Positions 62,090 through 64,000 of a stretch of DNA of 64,000 bases are shown here, piece after piece; position 1 is the first letter of the stretch, and each line of letters opens with the position of its first letter. The notes beneath the pieces were generated by a model that did not search any database, was not told the DNA's origin, and was given only the letters and a program-made list of their open reading frames with translations. Made by a program: the position numbers and the translations under genes. Origin of the DNA: Rhea pennata (Eukaryota; Chordata; Aves; Rheiformes; Rheidae); NCBI RefSeq assembly GCF_028389875.1, contig NC_084664.1:114707466-114771465 (forward strand). The letters are read 5' to 3'.

Positions 62090-64000
62090 CTGAAATAGAA
62101 ACAAAGTAGTACCTCTGAATTACATTTTTTTAACCGCATGGAACATGACCTTAGAAACTCATTTCTCACAGCACACCTATGACTAACTATCTGCCTTTCC
62201 TCCAGTTTAACCATGGTTGCCCACTATTCCCTTTTTCTTATCTTTTGTGGGTCTTTGTTTCCTCCAAAATTCCTGTCTCTGGTGCTTGCCCCCTCCTGTT
62301 TCAAGTGTTTTATAAAGGACCACCTGTCACAATGTCACTGGTCATACTGTTCAGACTCCATTTTGTTGTCTTTTGCCATGAAAGGTTTACAATAATAGTG
62401 ATGTTATAGCCATGATAGTCTAAAGATACAAGTGAGACAGGGTTTGTCACAGGAGATAAATATCCTTTCAAACTGAGTTGTTATTAGAATAGACAAACAC
62501 ACTTTCAGGATTCAAGACTTACTTCAATTGGACCAAATAAGTCCCAAGGATGAGAAGTGTTGTCCTGGTAATTTCAAACATAACTCTGACTTCTCATGTT
62601 AGTTCATTCTGGACCTAGATTATAAACTCTGCGACTCAGACTGTGGGTTTTTTCCTTCTTGTGTAGCAAGCATCAAGTGAAGCATCATCAACAATCAAAT
62701 CATGATGCTGCACAGAGCCTCTTTGGTCCAGAGCCTCTATAGAAAACTTCTTTACAGCAAGATAGCTTTGCACATCAACCATGACACTGTGGTGTTCTTA
62801 CTGAAAAAGCATATAACAATTAAAGACATTCTGCATTGACTTATCCACCTAACAGCTTAACAGCTTATAAAGAGATTGCTCAGACTACTGAGGAAACTGT
62901 ATGTGAGGCCTTAGAAAAGCTTGCAGATAACTTAAAATTAGTACTGATGCACACTGTGTTTTTTTTATGCTTTGAATAAATTATCCGTTTCCTCCTCCTT
63001 TTGGCTAGTAGTTTTCAGAGAGGTGTTTCTTGGGTGAAAATCCTTGAATATTTAGCACAGTTCAGACATATTATATTGCAATATTAAACCACATTAGCAT
63101 CTGTAATTGGTATGTAAGTGGATTTATTTATTAGTCCCATTCATTGCAAAGCATCTAAGCAATTTTTAAAAGCTCTCTCCCATGCATATGTGCACATACA
63201 CACACATTGGCCATTGTACGTAATGCTGCCTAAGGTGATTGTGAGAGAAAGCAAGCTCCTTGTCCATAAGGGGTATGCTGAACATTCAGTGCTATTATCA
63301 AAGCTCAATTCACACCATTTAAGCTCTCATGTATTCCTCAGCTAAAAGCTGGGTAATCCCTGATGTTCACCACAGGCTTGATCGTGCTCCGTCCCAAGCG
63401 AGTGACAAACTCCTAGCAACTTTAATTTGAAAGATTTAGAGAGGACAGGGAATATCTTCTCAGGTGTTAAAGACAGAAGTTGAAGTTAGTAACAGCTCCA
63501 GATGCTCAGCACCATTTCATATAGTCTTAAATTATACACGGAAGGGAAACAGTTACAGTAGACAATTATAGCATGAACTACTGAGGATAACACTCTTTTC
63601 CTTTTTTCTTTTGCCATAGCTCTAAATGAAAGTGCACCTGAGCCTCTTAATAATTTTCAAGAAATCATCTTTAAAAGCCAGCATTTATGGAAAAATATGA
63701 AGATGCTGAAAGGCAGTACAGCATTTCCAAATGCTAGAAAAGGCAGATAACTGTGGTAACACAGATGCCACAATGTAATTGCATGCCATTGAATGTATGC
63801 TTTTTTACTGTTGACTTACCACACTTGCATTTTACATACATTACTTGTACCTTTCCCCATATGATAAGTCTTGTCGAAGACAATTTTTGTATGCATGAGA
63901 CAACTAAAGAAAGCACTCATTGCAAACTTAATAGAACCGAGTATGCTCAAAGAAAATGAAGATTCCCTTGGGAATTATTCTTACGGTTGTTCACAGTCCT
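62090..64000 (-). other. TMEM241 intron upstream of W1 (partial)
   Basis: AT-rich non-coding sequence. I looked on the minus strand for the exon that should end Tyr-Pro-Thr-Leu-Phe-Gln-Gly before a GT donor and did not find it, so the 5' exon or exons, promoter and any CpG island lie to the right of the window. No repeat family was recognised. Confidence 0.7.

Noticed and set aside
61984..62214. A 76-codon minus-strand ORF starting with Met near 62214.
   Set aside because: Only its central part (62012-62089) is coding, as TMEM241 exon W1. The Met and flanks are intron read-through, so it is not a separate small protein.
62090..64000. Searched for the TMEM241 exon ending in Phe-Gln-Gly upstream of W1.
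   Set aside because: No stretch with the required sequence next to a donor was found, so no exon is claimed here.

Overview
This window looks like intron-rich genomic DNA from a bird. The evidence is sparse CR1 LINE remnants of avian type (35.1-36.3 kb, 40.8-41.5 kb, 61.5 kb), a few very old MIR/L2-like relics, AT-rich non-coding sequence with many homopolymer and microsatellite tracts, and vertebrate GT-AG exons with single-copy sequence between them. CR1 also occurs in crocodilians and turtles, so the class is inferred from the CR1 type and low repeat density. No operon, phage, CRISPR array or bacterial-style gene is present. Nearly all open reading frames of 60-170 codons are chance frames in intron DNA.

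The window lies almost wholly inside one gene on the minus strand: TMEM241 (C18orf45 in human), a multi-pass Golgi protein of the nucleotide-sugar transporter superfamily (SLC35/Vrg4-like). Twelve coding exons were found by eye, named W1 to W12 in transcript order from high to low coordinate: 62012-62089, 57838-57919, 54548-54625, 53126-53151, 51700-51751, 50350-50398, 48238-48283, 47378-47413, 40662-40696, 39525-39594, 36740-36833 and 12681-12745. All have GT-AG borders, all intron phases chain correctly, and together they give 711 nt (about 236 residues) with no stop. The first ~40 residues (initiator exon or exons) lie beyond the right edge. The last ~20 residues were not found in 1-12680 and probably lie left of the window or in an exon too short to recognise.

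Layout from right to left: 62.1-64.0 kb is intron upstream of W1; 47.4-62.1 kb is an exon-dense half with eight exons and introns of 0.8-4.1 kb; 36.7-47.4 kb holds W9-W11; 12.7-36.7 kb is one 24-kb intron with a dead CR1, simple repeats and a few candidate regulatory motifs; and 1-12.7 kb is sequence downstream of W12 with no recognisable exon.

I see no undescribed system. The points most worth a second look are the tiny TMEM241 exons (including one of 26 nt), a perfect 14-bp-arm hairpin with a second hairpin beside it at 55.84-55.90 kb, an inverted pair of RFX X-box-like sites around a homeodomain core at 30.54-30.64 kb, and a possible decayed retrocopy ending in an A18-G13 tract at 21.6-22.35 kb.
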